This document shows positions 1 to 7,866 of a DNA stretch of 64,000 bases, piece after piece (positions within the stretch are counted from its first letter, which is position 1; each line of letters starts with the position of its first letter). This DNA comes from Lewinellaceae bacterium (lineage in GTDB: Bacteria > Bacteroidota > Bacteroidia > Chitinophagales > Saprospiraceae), in assembly GCA_016708875.1 (NCBI GenBank), contig JADJFA010000022.1, positions 1 through 64,000 of the forward strand. The letters run 5' to 3'. The notes beneath the pieces are model-generated. The model did no database searches and was not told the origin of the DNA. It was given only the letters and a program-made list of their open reading frames with translations. The position numbers and the translations under genes were made by a program.

Positions 1-635
1 ACATGTTCATGGGTAGGCAAATATTCCCTGGAAAGTTTTTGCGCAAACGCTGTCTCCTGGTTTTGCGCCAAAAACCACTCCACCAGCGGCCCGGTACGGC
101 GCGGCAATTGGGAATCTAACAAGAAAACGGTCGGCTTTCCGGCTTCCCAATTTTGGGGAGATACACGCGTTACCTCGGTTTTGTTTTGGATCAAAATCGG
201 ACTCTCGACATAACTTGTCAGTGGGTCAATGCCTGAGCTATTGCCGTGGAAAAAACTTTCCATGCGGGCAAAAATGCTTTTCAACTTGGCCAGGTCCTCG
301 GTCTTCTCTCTGGCGAATCGCTCGTAAATCGCAGCGCATAAGGCGCCCGAACTGCCAAGCCCGTAGCCCGTAGGGATGTTGGATTGAAACAAAAGACCGG
401 TCTCCAACTCATTGACAAAGCGTTCTGTATCAATGATCTCTACTGATTTCAAAGCCTCGCTAAGGGCAAATTGCAACAACCGTTGGTGATGTCTGTCACG
501 TTGTTGGTTCCAAGCCCATTGCCCCCCAAATGCCGCAACAGGAACAGCAAGCGCAGTTGCTCCGAGGAGTAACACGTGTTCGCCGAACAAGAGGAGTTTG
601 GCTGGAAAGTTTCGGGAATCGAGCGCAGGAATCAC
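1..635 (-). CDS. Mevalonate-kinase-like GHMP kinase, C-terminus beyond the window
   Basis: Only the N-terminal part is present; the gene runs off the left edge. The reading shows the substrate-side motif FPAKLLLFGEH near residue 10, the glycine-rich GHMP phosphate-binding loop (PTGYGLGSSGALCAAIY) and then SGIDPLTSY. These are the hallmarks of the GHMP kinase superfamily, closest to mevalonate kinases. Such enzymes phosphorylate mevalonate or a related alcohol in isoprenoid synthesis in the cytoplasm. No ATG is available: a GTG at 635 and a TTG at 665 are the candidate starts, and I chose GTG because it places the FPAK motif about ten residues in, as is usual. Substrate is inferred from family resemblance only. 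Confidence 0.75.
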   Translation of the reverse strand, partial: MIPALDSRNFPAKLLLFGEHVLLLGATALAVPVAAFGGQWAWNQQRDRHHQRLLQFALSEALKSVEIIDTERFVNELETGLLFQSNIPTGYGLGSSGALCAAIYERFAREKTEDLAKLKSIFARMESFFHGNSSGIDPLTSYVESPILIQNKTEVTRVSPQNWEAGKPTVFLLDSQLPRRTGPLVEWFLAQNQETAFAQKLSREYLPTHEH

Positions 636-765
636 AGATCGCGAAGGTATAGACGATTGATTCAATTTTTAAAGATTGAACCGATTGATTCGATTGACAA
701 CCAATGCCTTGCAAGGTAATTTCGTTGAAAATCAATTTGCACGGACGAACCCCGCGCTCGTCAAA

Positions 766-3106
766 TCACCGTATCACCACTTTTGTCGCCACATTTCCCC
801 CTTTCAAAAAATAGACCCCGCTTGGCCAATCAGCAACCTGGAGGGTTTGCAAAGGTTGGACTTCTAAAGCCAAAACAGTGCGGCCAGTGGCATCTGTCGC
901 GATGATTCGACCTTCTATTTTTTCTCCTAAAAGTTTGATATTCAATACTTCGCTCGCAGGGTTTGGCGCAACCAATATTGCATTGTCTGCCAAGCTGCCG
1001 GGTTCGAACGTGGCAACTGTACCATTGAATGCCCCAAAAGTAGGCTCCTGAATCACAAAGGGGCCTGTACCATTGGGCACGCGGGCGTAGCCCATGTCGG
1101 TCGTTTGCTGATCGAAAATGACGTTATCAAGGTAATAACCCTGCGTATCCACAAGGCTCAGGGTTTCTCCAGCAGCCGAGAGTTTGAAACTGGCGTGAAG
1201 GGGGCCTTGTGAACCGTCTTCATCGGCCCAAACAATCAGGTAGCCATTGGCCGGGATGCTGATCCCCGCAGGGAACTCCCATTTCCTGAGGTTGGCGGGA
1301 TTGTCAGAAAGCGCGTATCCTGAAAGATCCACATCCTGGTCGCTCAGGTTGTGGAGTTCGATCCAATCCTCGAATTCGCCGTCATCATCAGCGGCTGTGC
1401 TGGTGTTGGAGGCCATTATTTCATTGATAACCACTGGGGGATTATCAACCCAGGCTGCGCCAACGTTGTAGTAATACACATCGTGTTCGGCGCCAACCGG
1501 GAGGTACACGACGGTTTTTGCGGTGTTGTTGGCGGCCGCCTCAAGATAGAATCGAACCAGCGTTCCGGTAGAAAAGCCCGGGATTTGTCCGCCAAATACG
1601 CCATCGTTGGCCGCACCATCCTGGTGTTGTCCATCGTCGTACATCGTGGTTTTCGAAAAATTGCCGTACACCGCAGGGCAATAGAAAAGCGAGACGCTTG
1701 AGATTCCATTCGCCGAACTTATAGAAGCCGTGACTACGACTGCCTCGTCAGCTGCGGGGTCAGCCCAAATGCCGTTCGGGCTTGTCATGCTTGCGTTGTT
1801 GATAACGGGAGCCTCCACATTCATCTCCGCATTGTTCAGAAGTGTGTTGCGGTGATTCTGCACGAAATTTTTTATCGCTGTTTTCTCTGTACCGTAATTG
1901 CTGTAGGAGTACAGTTTCTTCGTATCTGCTTGTACACCAGCGTTTATCAGCGCATCGTATTGGTCAACGAGTGCATTAAATTCTGTGCTGTTCATCTCAT
2001 CAGCCACGAGGGTACGGAAATGGGCAAGGTAGCGCTGGCGGATGCTTGGCACAGCCAAAAGTCGGTTGAGCAGAGGGTAATTCACTTTTGATTCATTGTA
2101 AAAAACGCCCCAGTTTACGGCATTGGTTTTCATCACGGAATTGCCATCAAATTCGAGTGGAGTCATGCGTTGGGTCTCAGGGTCCCAATAGAGGTAATAA
2201 TCCATTCTGCCTTTAAAAACGTAACTGTCGTCATCGGAAAAAGCGATTTCGGATGCCAGGAACCACAGTGTGCGGTCCAGGTCCATTACCTCAGAAATTT
2301 CTGTTTCAAGGTTGGTAAGTGGAGTGGTGTTCAACATTGCATACGTTCACCAGATCGTCCCAAGGGTTGGGCTTGTTGGCTTTCTTTAGGGTATAATGGG
2401 GTTGGTAAAGGGCTGTATCAGCACCCAAGAAGTTGAGCGCCGCCGTGCCGTCGCCCCACATTGGGCCACCGCCCCCTCCTAAGCCTGCTGGACGATCTGC
2501 TCGCCAGCGTGTACCATTATTGCTAAAAAACCATTCGTTCAAAAAATCTCCATTGATTTGCTGCACATTGGGGTAAATGCCCCAACTCACCCCATTGATA
2601 AACAAGCGCACAAAATTCGCCCGCGCTGCCGGGATGTGCCGCCTGATTTGGTGGAGGTACGAGACCTCGCGCATAAAAGAGGCGTCCTGAAAACAGTTGT
2701 TCAGGTTCAGCGTGGAATAGCCTTCCAAATTTTGGCCCTCCACGGCGTAATCCATGGTAATGTTGAAGGATTTTTTATCAGAATTCTGTGTCTGCGAATA
2801 AGAGGTTTGACCTTTAAACCGAACCCCCACATTGAAAAAAGTATCGCCTTCCACTACCATAGTTGCCGGCAAATCGGTTCCGATTTGATAATTATCTTTC
2901 AACTGTTGCCAGTAGTTAGGCTGAGCAAACCAAAGATGAATATCGCGCAAGGTGCTTTCGTCATAAAAGCCTGTTGAAACCCGCCCATTGGTGTAGAGCG
3001 TGTGCTCATTTTCAGCAAAATACATGGAGTTTGGAAGATTTTGCCCGGAAAGGTTTTGGGCCACAAACAGCATTGCCAGCAAGGTAGGAATGGATACATT
3101 TTTCAT
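766..3106 (-). CDS. CotH-type kinase protein with lamin-tail domain and T9SS tail (frameshifted)
   Basis: Two minus-strand frames together make one secreted protein of about 780 residues. The first (start ATG 3106) has a signal peptide ending near LSGQ, then a CotH-type spore-coat-kinase-like region (VRFKGQTSYS, KKSFNITMD, NGVSWGIYPNVQQING). The second continues the CotH domain (YYLYWDPETQRMTPLEFDGN), then has a lamin-tail domain (INEIMASN...DWIELHN), and ends with a T9SS type A sorting domain (VAPNPASEVLNI...GVYFLKGG). The break lies around 2330-2345, where dropping one base rejoins the frames. CotH proteins are atypical protein kinases; the substrate here is unknown. Export through the outer membrane by T9SS is expected. 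Confidence 0.8.
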
Positions 3107-3283
3107 AGGAGAGACTTTTTGATACAGATTTGGGTCGTTTGAAGGATGGAGCGGTAGAAGGTTTAACGGGCTTGCAGGGTTTCGTTGTGTGAAACAGCGT
3201 GCAAGAAACGAAAGCCCCATACGTGGGCGCATGGGGTTTTCAGAATAGTGAGGTTTGAAAATACAATTCAAAAAAAATCTCCC

Positions 3284-3374
3284 TCACATATTCAAACTCA
3301 TCTTCAATTTCTTTTTACCCGCCATAGCCGTAGGCGAAGGCGGGTCACATATTCAAACTCATCTTCAATTTCTT
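3284..3374. repeat. GGCGGGT palindrome flanked by a 30-bp duplication of the dnaA 3' end
   Basis: A palindromic element (3314-3344, core ACCCGCC...GGCGGGT) sits between two identical 30-bp direct repeats at 3284-3313 and 3345-3374. The right-hand copy is the last nine codons and stop of dnaA; the left-hand copy is a second, non-coding version lying downstream of the gene. The same palindrome core recurs at about 5893, 5984, 13535, 27826, 33062, 53984 and 56561. Confidence 0.85.
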
Positions 3375-4781
3375 CTCCACCTCTTCCACCGTGTCCTTGA
3401 ACACGATATCCGTGTCCATCATATCCTGCACCGCTTTGCAAGAATAAATGACCGTGCTATGATCGCGCCCACCGAATTGCTCACCGATGGATTTTAATGA
3501 TTTGTTCGTCAATTTCTTGGCGAGGTACATGGAGAGTTGGCGTGCGATTACGATGTTGCGCTTGCGGGTTTCGTGGTGGAGTTTTTCCACGGGGACGCTG
3601 AAATGCTCAGCCACCAATTGCTGGATGAATTCGACCGTGATTTCCTTGTTGATGGTGGTCACAAAATTGCGGATCACCTCCTTGGCCAAATCCATGTCCA
3701 CATCGCGGCGGATGAGTGTGCTTTGGGCCAGTAGCGATACCATCACGCCTTCCAGTTCGCGGATGTTGTTCTTGATATTGTAGCAGATGAACTCCAGCAC
3801 GTCGCTGGGAATGTCCACGCCTTCTTCTTCCATTTTTGTTTCCAGGATCGCCATGCGGGTCTCCAGGTCGGGGGCTTGCAAATCGGCGCTGAGGCCCCAC
3901 TTGAAGCGGGAGATAAGCCGCTCTTCCATGCCTTCCAGGTCCTTTGGCGGACGATCAGAAGTGAGGATGATCTGCTTGCCGTTTTGGTGCAACTGATTGA
4001 AAATGTGGAAGAAAATCTCTTGTGTCTTCTGTTTTCCAGAGAGAAACTGGATATCGTCAATGATCAGCACGTCAATCATCTGGTAGAAATTGACGAAGTC
4101 GTTGACAGAGTTGTTCTTTATTGCCTGGATGATCTGGTTGGTGAATTTTTCCGCCGAAACGTACAGCACAGCTTTCGACTCAATTTTGCTCACCACATCG
4201 TTGCCGATGGCCTGCGCAAGGTGGGTTTTGCCCAAGCCAACGTCGCCAAAAATGAACAGCGGGTTGAAGGCCGTGCCGCCTGGTTTTTTAGCAATGGCAA
4301 GTCCGGCGTTGCGGGCCAAACGGTTGCAATCGCCTTCGATAAAATTCTCGAACGTGTAGTTTGGGTTGAGTTGCGGGTCAACTTTGATGCGTTTGATGCC
4401 GGGGATGATGAACGGATTTTTGATCATCTCCGCATCGAAGGAGCCAGGCACTGGTTCGCTGTCCTTATCGGCAGAAGGCCGTGTATCCAATTTGCCACTG
4501 TTACTGCTATGGCCATTGGATTGTGATCCGCTTTCGGGGATGTGGTACACCAAGCGACCGCGCTCGCCCAGCTCCTGGCGGATGCTCTTTTTCAAAAGCT
4601 GCACATAGTGTTCTTCGAGCCACTCGAAAAAGAATTTGTTAGGCACTTGGATGGTAAGCACCTCGGTGTCGAGCTGCACGGGCTTTATAGGTTCAAACCA
4701 CGTTTTGAAACTCTGTGGGCTTACGCTTTTTTTGATGGTACGCAGACAATCGTCCCATACCATCCGGCTGTCTCTTGTCAT
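3345..4781 (-). CDS. dnaA: Chromosomal replication initiator DnaA
   Basis: ATP-dependent initiator that binds DnaA boxes and opens the replication origin. The 478-residue reading has the N-terminal domain I (VWDDCLRTIKK, SFKTWFEPIKP), Walker A GDVGLGKT at about 179-186, Walker B LIIDDIQF near 239, and the C-terminal DNA-binding signature GGRDHST near 436. An upstream in-frame ATG at 4865 would add 28 poorly conserved residues; ATG 4781 puts domain I at the usual distance from the start. The upstream 560 bp is AT-rich and gene-poor. The final nine codons lie in a direct repeat created next to a palindromic element, but the protein end itself is intact. Confidence 0.97.
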   Translation of the reverse strand: MTRDSRMVWDDCLRTIKKSVSPQSFKTWFEPIKPVQLDTEVLTIQVPNKFFFEWLEEHYVQLLKKSIRQELGERGRLVYHIPESGSQSNGHSSNSGKLDTRPSADKDSEPVPGSFDAEMIKNPFIIPGIKRIKVDPQLNPNYTFENFIEGDCNRLARNAGLAIAKKPGGTAFNPLFIFGDVGLGKTHLAQAIGNDVVSKIESKAVLYVSAEKFTNQIIQAIKNNSVNDFVNFYQMIDVLIIDDIQFLSGKQKTQEIFFHIFNQLHQNGKQIILTSDRPPKDLEGMEERLISRFKWGLSADLQAPDLETRMAILETKMEEEGVDIPSDVLEFICYNIKNNIRELEGVMVSLLAQSTLIRRDVDMDLAKEVIRNFVTTINKEITVEFIQQLVAEHFSVPVEKLHHETRKRNIVIARQLSMYLAKKLTNKSLKSIGEQFGGRDHSTVIYSCKAVQDMMDTDIVFKDTVEEVEKKLKMSLNM

Positions 4782-4865
4782 ACCAGATGGGCACATTTGG
4801 GTTTGTAGGAAGGACCCGTTAAGAAATTCGTCTTGGTGAAGCTGTTCAGTCGAGTAGGGCGACAA

Positions 4866-5347
4866 AGATTGGGCTAACTCACGACCTGCACAAATAAAAT
4901 TTAACTTTTTTCAAGAATTTTTTTTGCCTTTTCAAAACAAGTTGAAAACGAGCACTTTGCAAAAAAAGCAATTGTCGAAAGTCCAAAATGCATTTGGGGC
5001 AATATCTTTAATTTCAGGTTTTTTCAAAATTTATAGCAATTCAGTTAATAATTCTCAAACAATTAAAGCACAGAAAGCCACTTACATAATTTTTTTCAAA
5101 ACATCGCCGGTCGGACAAAATTTATCTTTGAAACAAATTTTTAGACAGGTTCCTTTTAACAAAGGACTGAAATTCAGCGCAAAAGAAAAATTGACGCCCT
5201 AAAAACAAAACAAAATGTTTTAAAAATAAGCGCTTTATCCTCACCCAAAATTCAGGTAAAACCCTTGAGGTTAATCTTAAAACATCCCGCGAAAGTATTG
5301 TTATTAAACAACGAAAAAACCCAACGCAGTCATTTTCAATGGCTTTC
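4866..5347. other. AT-rich gene-free stretch upstream of dnaA
   Basis: About 480 bp with no convincing gene on either strand. It is rich in A and T runs and contains a single near-match to a DnaA box (TTATCCTCA, 5235-5243). I see no box cluster, so an origin is possible but not supported. It probably holds the dnaA promoter. Confidence 0.4.
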
Positions 5348-5869
5348 CTAAAACAACTGTCCGGCCTCCGTGCGCACGGCAAGAATGGCCGTCTGCAAGG
5401 GCGTAATGTTTTGCTCGTCTAAGGCCTGGAGCAATGCATTGGCAAGGGCTTCCGCTGGAGCATCGGGGTCGAGTTCAGGGCCGGTCATAGTGACCAGTGC
5501 CAGGGTATTGTTCTTGGCCATGCGGATAATTTGCCAGAGGGTGTCTGACACATACAGTTGCTGTGATACGTTGTGCTCAAACTCCTGGTTGATGGCCATC
5601 AGCAGCACACCGCGCAATTCGCGCACTTTCATGTTGGGCATTCGCACGCGAAGCATGGTGTTGGCTATGTCGGCACGATCACAGAGCAACATCAGGCGCT
5701 CATATGCCGAGAGACGAAGCGGGAGCGAGATCTTTTGGGCGTCATTGCGCAACAAGGCACGGTCCATGCGTTGGCGCTCGTCCAAAAGGGACTTCAGCAG
5801 CATATAGGCTGTGGCTCCTACTATGACAGCAGGGATGGTGAGTTTTAGGATTTCGAGAAAAAACTCCAT
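5348..5869 (-). CDS. Conserved Bacteroidota membrane-anchored protein, function unknown
   Basis: A 173-residue protein with one N-terminal membrane segment (about residues 6-26, LKLTIPAVIVGATAYMLLKS) followed by a soluble, largely helical part. The pattern (short anchor, basic stretch, RLSAYERLMLL, then a C-terminal end near AVRTEAGQLF) fits a conserved family of unknown function that I recall from Bacteroidota (possibly the DUF7935 family; not certain). It stands alone on the minus strand, with a palindromic element and its flanking duplication in its leader and a possible -7 box (TATCTTTG, minus strand, 6029-6036) further upstream. Confidence 0.65.
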   Translation of the reverse strand: MEFFLEILKLTIPAVIVGATAYMLLKSLLDERQRMDRALLRNDAQKISLPLRLSAYERLMLLCDRADIANTMLRVRMPNMKVRELRGVLLMAINQEFEHNVSQQLYVSDTLWQIIRMAKNNTLALVTMTGPELDPDAPAEALANALLQALDEQNITPLQTAILAVRTEAGQLF

Positions 5870-5875
5870 AGGGGG

Positions 5876-5942
5876 AATGTGGTCAATGTGTTTGCCCCGC
5901 CTTTGCTGAAGCTTCGGCGGGTAAAAATGTGGTCAATGTATT
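5876..5942. repeat. GGCGGGT palindromic element flanked by a 17-bp direct repeat
   Basis: Direct repeats AATGTGGTCAATGTgTT (5876-5892) and AATGTGGTCAATGTaTT (5926-5942), 16 of 17 bases equal, flank a 33-bp element ending GGCGGGTAAA. This lies in the leader of the membrane protein ending at 5869. Confidence 0.8.
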
Positions 5943-5965
5943 GAAAATCAGCGTGTAACCTTCAT

Positions 5966-6020
5966 TCGCCAAGGCTTCGGCGGTTTACCCGCCTTCGCGC
6001 TGCGCGCTATGGCGGGTAAA
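5966..6020. repeat. Composite GGCGGGT palindrome
   Basis: A short hairpin (CGCCAAGGCTTCGGCG) is followed directly by a palindrome bounded by TTTACCCGCC (5984) and GGCGGGTAAA (6020), with a GCGC-rich centre. No flanking direct duplication is obvious here. Confidence 0.75.
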
Positions 6021-6028
6021 AAGGGGCG

Positions 6029-6036
6029 CAAAGATA
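6029..6036 (-). promoter_or_regulatory. Possible -7 promoter box (TATCTTTG)
   Basis: On the minus strand this reads TATCTTTG, matching the Bacteroidota -7 consensus TAnnTTTG. It could drive the membrane protein gene at 5348-5869. A -33 element at the usual spacing is not clear. Confidence 0.25.
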
Positions 6037-6254
6037 ATCGGCGCAGGGAAGTTTAGACCTCCAACCCAAAAGCTTTTTTGCAGGTTGTTCTTACAAGGTA
6101 GGGCGTTCTGAACGCGATGTCACCATCTGTTTTGAAGACGATATATGCAGTGCGGCTCCCATTTTGGATCACCTTCAAATAACGGTGAACGAACTTTTTA
6201 CATAAAAACGGGAATCAGACACGAACAATCGCTCCACTATCCTGTTTGATTTTG

Positions 6255-6262
6255 TAATTTTG
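6255..6262 (+). promoter_or_regulatory. Possible -7 promoter box (TAATTTTG)
   Basis: TAATTTTG matches TAnnTTTG and lies 28 bp ahead of the chosen ATG of the IscA-type gene. No convincing -33 TTG at 17-23 bp. Confidence 0.35.
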
Positions 6263-6289
6263 CCGCTCAAACAAACGGCATATTATTTC

Positions 6290-6649
6290 ATGGAAACCAT
6301 GCTCGAAAATACAGCCACGATGGCGCCTGTTAGTCTCACCGAAGGCGCGGTGGAACAACTCAATCTCATTCGCAATCAAGAGAATATACCCGCAGATTAT
6401 TGTCTCCGCTTGGGCGTGAAAGGCGGCGGCTGTTCGGGCTTTTCTTACGTGCTGGGGTTCGACAAAGCAACCGATACTGATGATACTTTTGAAATCGGCG
6501 GTATTCGGGTAGCGATGAACAAAGCCCACGCAATCTATCTGCTCGGTATGGAGGTGGATTTTCACAACGGCCTCGACAATCGTGGGTTCACGTTTGAAAA
6601 TCCCAATGCCAAAAGCACCTGCGGCTGCGGAACTTCATTTTCAGCTTAA
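6290..6649 (+). CDS. A-type iron-sulfur carrier protein (IscA/SufA/ErpA family)
   Basis: A 119-residue protein that holds and passes on Fe-S clusters to client enzymes in the cytoplasm. The three cluster-binding cysteines of the HesB/IscA family are all present: C48 in KGGGCSGF and C111/C113 in the C-terminal TCGCGTSF. Start ATG 6290 was chosen because it follows a -7 box by a short leader; ATG at 6299 and 6320 also remain possible. It is a lone gene, not next to other suf or isc genes, so which subfamily (IscA, SufA or ErpA) cannot be decided. Confidence 0.9.
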   Translation: METMLENTATMAPVSLTEGAVEQLNLIRNQENIPADYCLRLGVKGGGCSGFSYVLGFDKATDTDDTFEIGGIRVAMNKAHAIYLLGMEVDFHNGLDNRGFTFENPNAKSTCGCGTSFSA

Positions 6650-6674
6650 CAACAAGTTTGGGCGGGCTCATAAT

Positions 6675-6824
6675 TTAAACCGCAAAACCGCAAAACAGGA
6701 GAACCGCAAAATTTAAAATCACGAAGCATGTGATCTCGAAAAATGGAAGATTTTGGCCATCTTCGGATCATATTGAACGGTTTTAAATTTTGCGGTTCTC
6801 CTGTTTTGCGGTTTTGCGGTTTAA
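6675..6824. repeat. 150-bp cruciform with perfect 44-bp inverted repeats
   Basis: Arms at 6675-6718 and 6781-6824 are exact reverse complements over 44 bp (beginning TTAAACCGCAAAACCGC). The 62-bp loop contains a second, smaller hairpin (GAAGATTTTGGCCATCTTC). It fills the gap between two convergent genes and could end transcription from both. Confidence 0.9.
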
Positions 6825-6847
6825 TTTTTTCAAGACTTAATATCGCC

Positions 6848-7690
6848 TCAATACACCACCGTCACCGCTCCCTCATACCGCAGCTGTTTGCCATCCCAAA
6901 ACTCCACCACTGCCAAATAAGGATACACCCCAATTTGTGCCAGTCTGCCATCCCAACGGCCGCCCCAACCCAATAAAGGGGCATTTGGCTGAAAATCCTG
7001 TCGTTCAAATACAAGCGAGCCGCCCCGGCTATACACCTGAAGCGAAACTACGCGTCGCACCCCTTCTCCTGCAAAAACAGTAAAATAGGCATCTGCAGCA
7101 CTACCCGGCTTAATGACGTTGGGCAAATAAATATTGGTTTTTTCAACCTCAACAGTCAATTCGTCCCTTGCAATGCAGTTGTTTTTGTCGTGGACAATAA
7201 CCGCAATTTGCGTTGGTTCAGAGATACTTACAGTGTGGCGGAGCGTATCCTGCCTTAGGAACAATGAAGGAGGCCTCCACTCAATTTGTTGTAAAAACTC
7301 AGTCTCCACGCTGGCCAGAGCACGAATATTTAGTGGCTCCCCAGCAACTACTGTTGTTGCGCTCACAACCAGTTTTACCTGCAATTCTGCGGGTTCTTTG
7401 ATTAGGATAGGCCAATTTTTAGTCCCGCCAGAAGCATCGCGGACGAAAAGCGTGTAAGAGCCAGCCCAGAGCCGGTCGAGAGTTGGGTTGGTCGTGAATG
7501 TTTGCCCGTCGAGGGAATAGAAAAATGGTTTTTCCCCACCAAACACAGTGTCCACATGAATCACGCCATTGCGCAAGCCGAAGCACTGCACTGGCGTAAC
7601 AATAGTACGTATGCTGTCTACTTCGCTGGAGTTTGCGCGAAAGGAGGTGAAAAGGAAACTAAGGACTAAACCGAACGTGGCAAGGCGCAT
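6848..7690 (-). CDS. Secreted SprB-repeat protein with gliding-motility type C-terminal domain
   Basis: A 280-residue exported protein. ATG 7690 gives a clear signal peptide (MRLATFGLVLSFLFTSF). Next comes a SprB-type repeat (CFGLRNGVIHVDTVFGGEKP...FYSLDG...AGSYTLFVRD, about 35-100), a linker domain, and a C-terminal gliding-motility-associated (CHU_C, T9SS type B) domain (NIYLPNVIKPGS, VYSRGGSLVFE, WDGRLAQIGVYPYLAVVEF). Typical SprB-type adhesins are much longer with many repeats, so this is a minimal version. Likely surface-exposed or released by T9SS. Adjacent and divergent from the glycoside hydrolase, with about 175 bp between starts. Confidence 0.8.
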   Translation of the reverse strand: MRLATFGLVLSFLFTSFRANSSEVDSIRTIVTPVQCFGLRNGVIHVDTVFGGEKPFFYSLDGQTFTTNPTLDRLWAGSYTLFVRDASGGTKNWPILIKEPAELQVKLVVSATTVVAGEPLNIRALASVETEFLQQIEWRPPSLFLRQDTLRHTVSISEPTQIAVIVHDKNNCIARDELTVEVEKTNIYLPNVIKPGSAADAYFTVFAGEGVRRVVSLQVYSRGGSLVFERQDFQPNAPLLGWGGRWDGRLAQIGVYPYLAVVEFWDGKQLRYEGAVTVVY

Positions 7691-7866
7691 GAGCGGGATG
7701 GTTGGGCGATGAAATCGGTCGAAAGAACAATTGTTGTGGTGGTTCGCTGCCCGAAGGTAGGAAATTTTGTGAAAACTCGACCAAAAAGCGGACATTTGGC
7801 GCAAACCTCCCTTCAACAATGGTCTATAAGTCAAAGACTTTGCCAATAATTATAAAGACCCGCCGC

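Noticed and set aside
5235..5243. TTATCCTCA near-match to a DnaA box upstream of dnaA
   Set aside because: One mismatch and only a single copy; no cluster and no clear unwinding element pattern, so an origin is not claimed.
6662..6847. Small RNA gene in the 44-bp inverted repeat
   Set aside because: The structure is striking but there is no promoter-like box or other sign of an RNA gene; a repeat or terminator is simpler.
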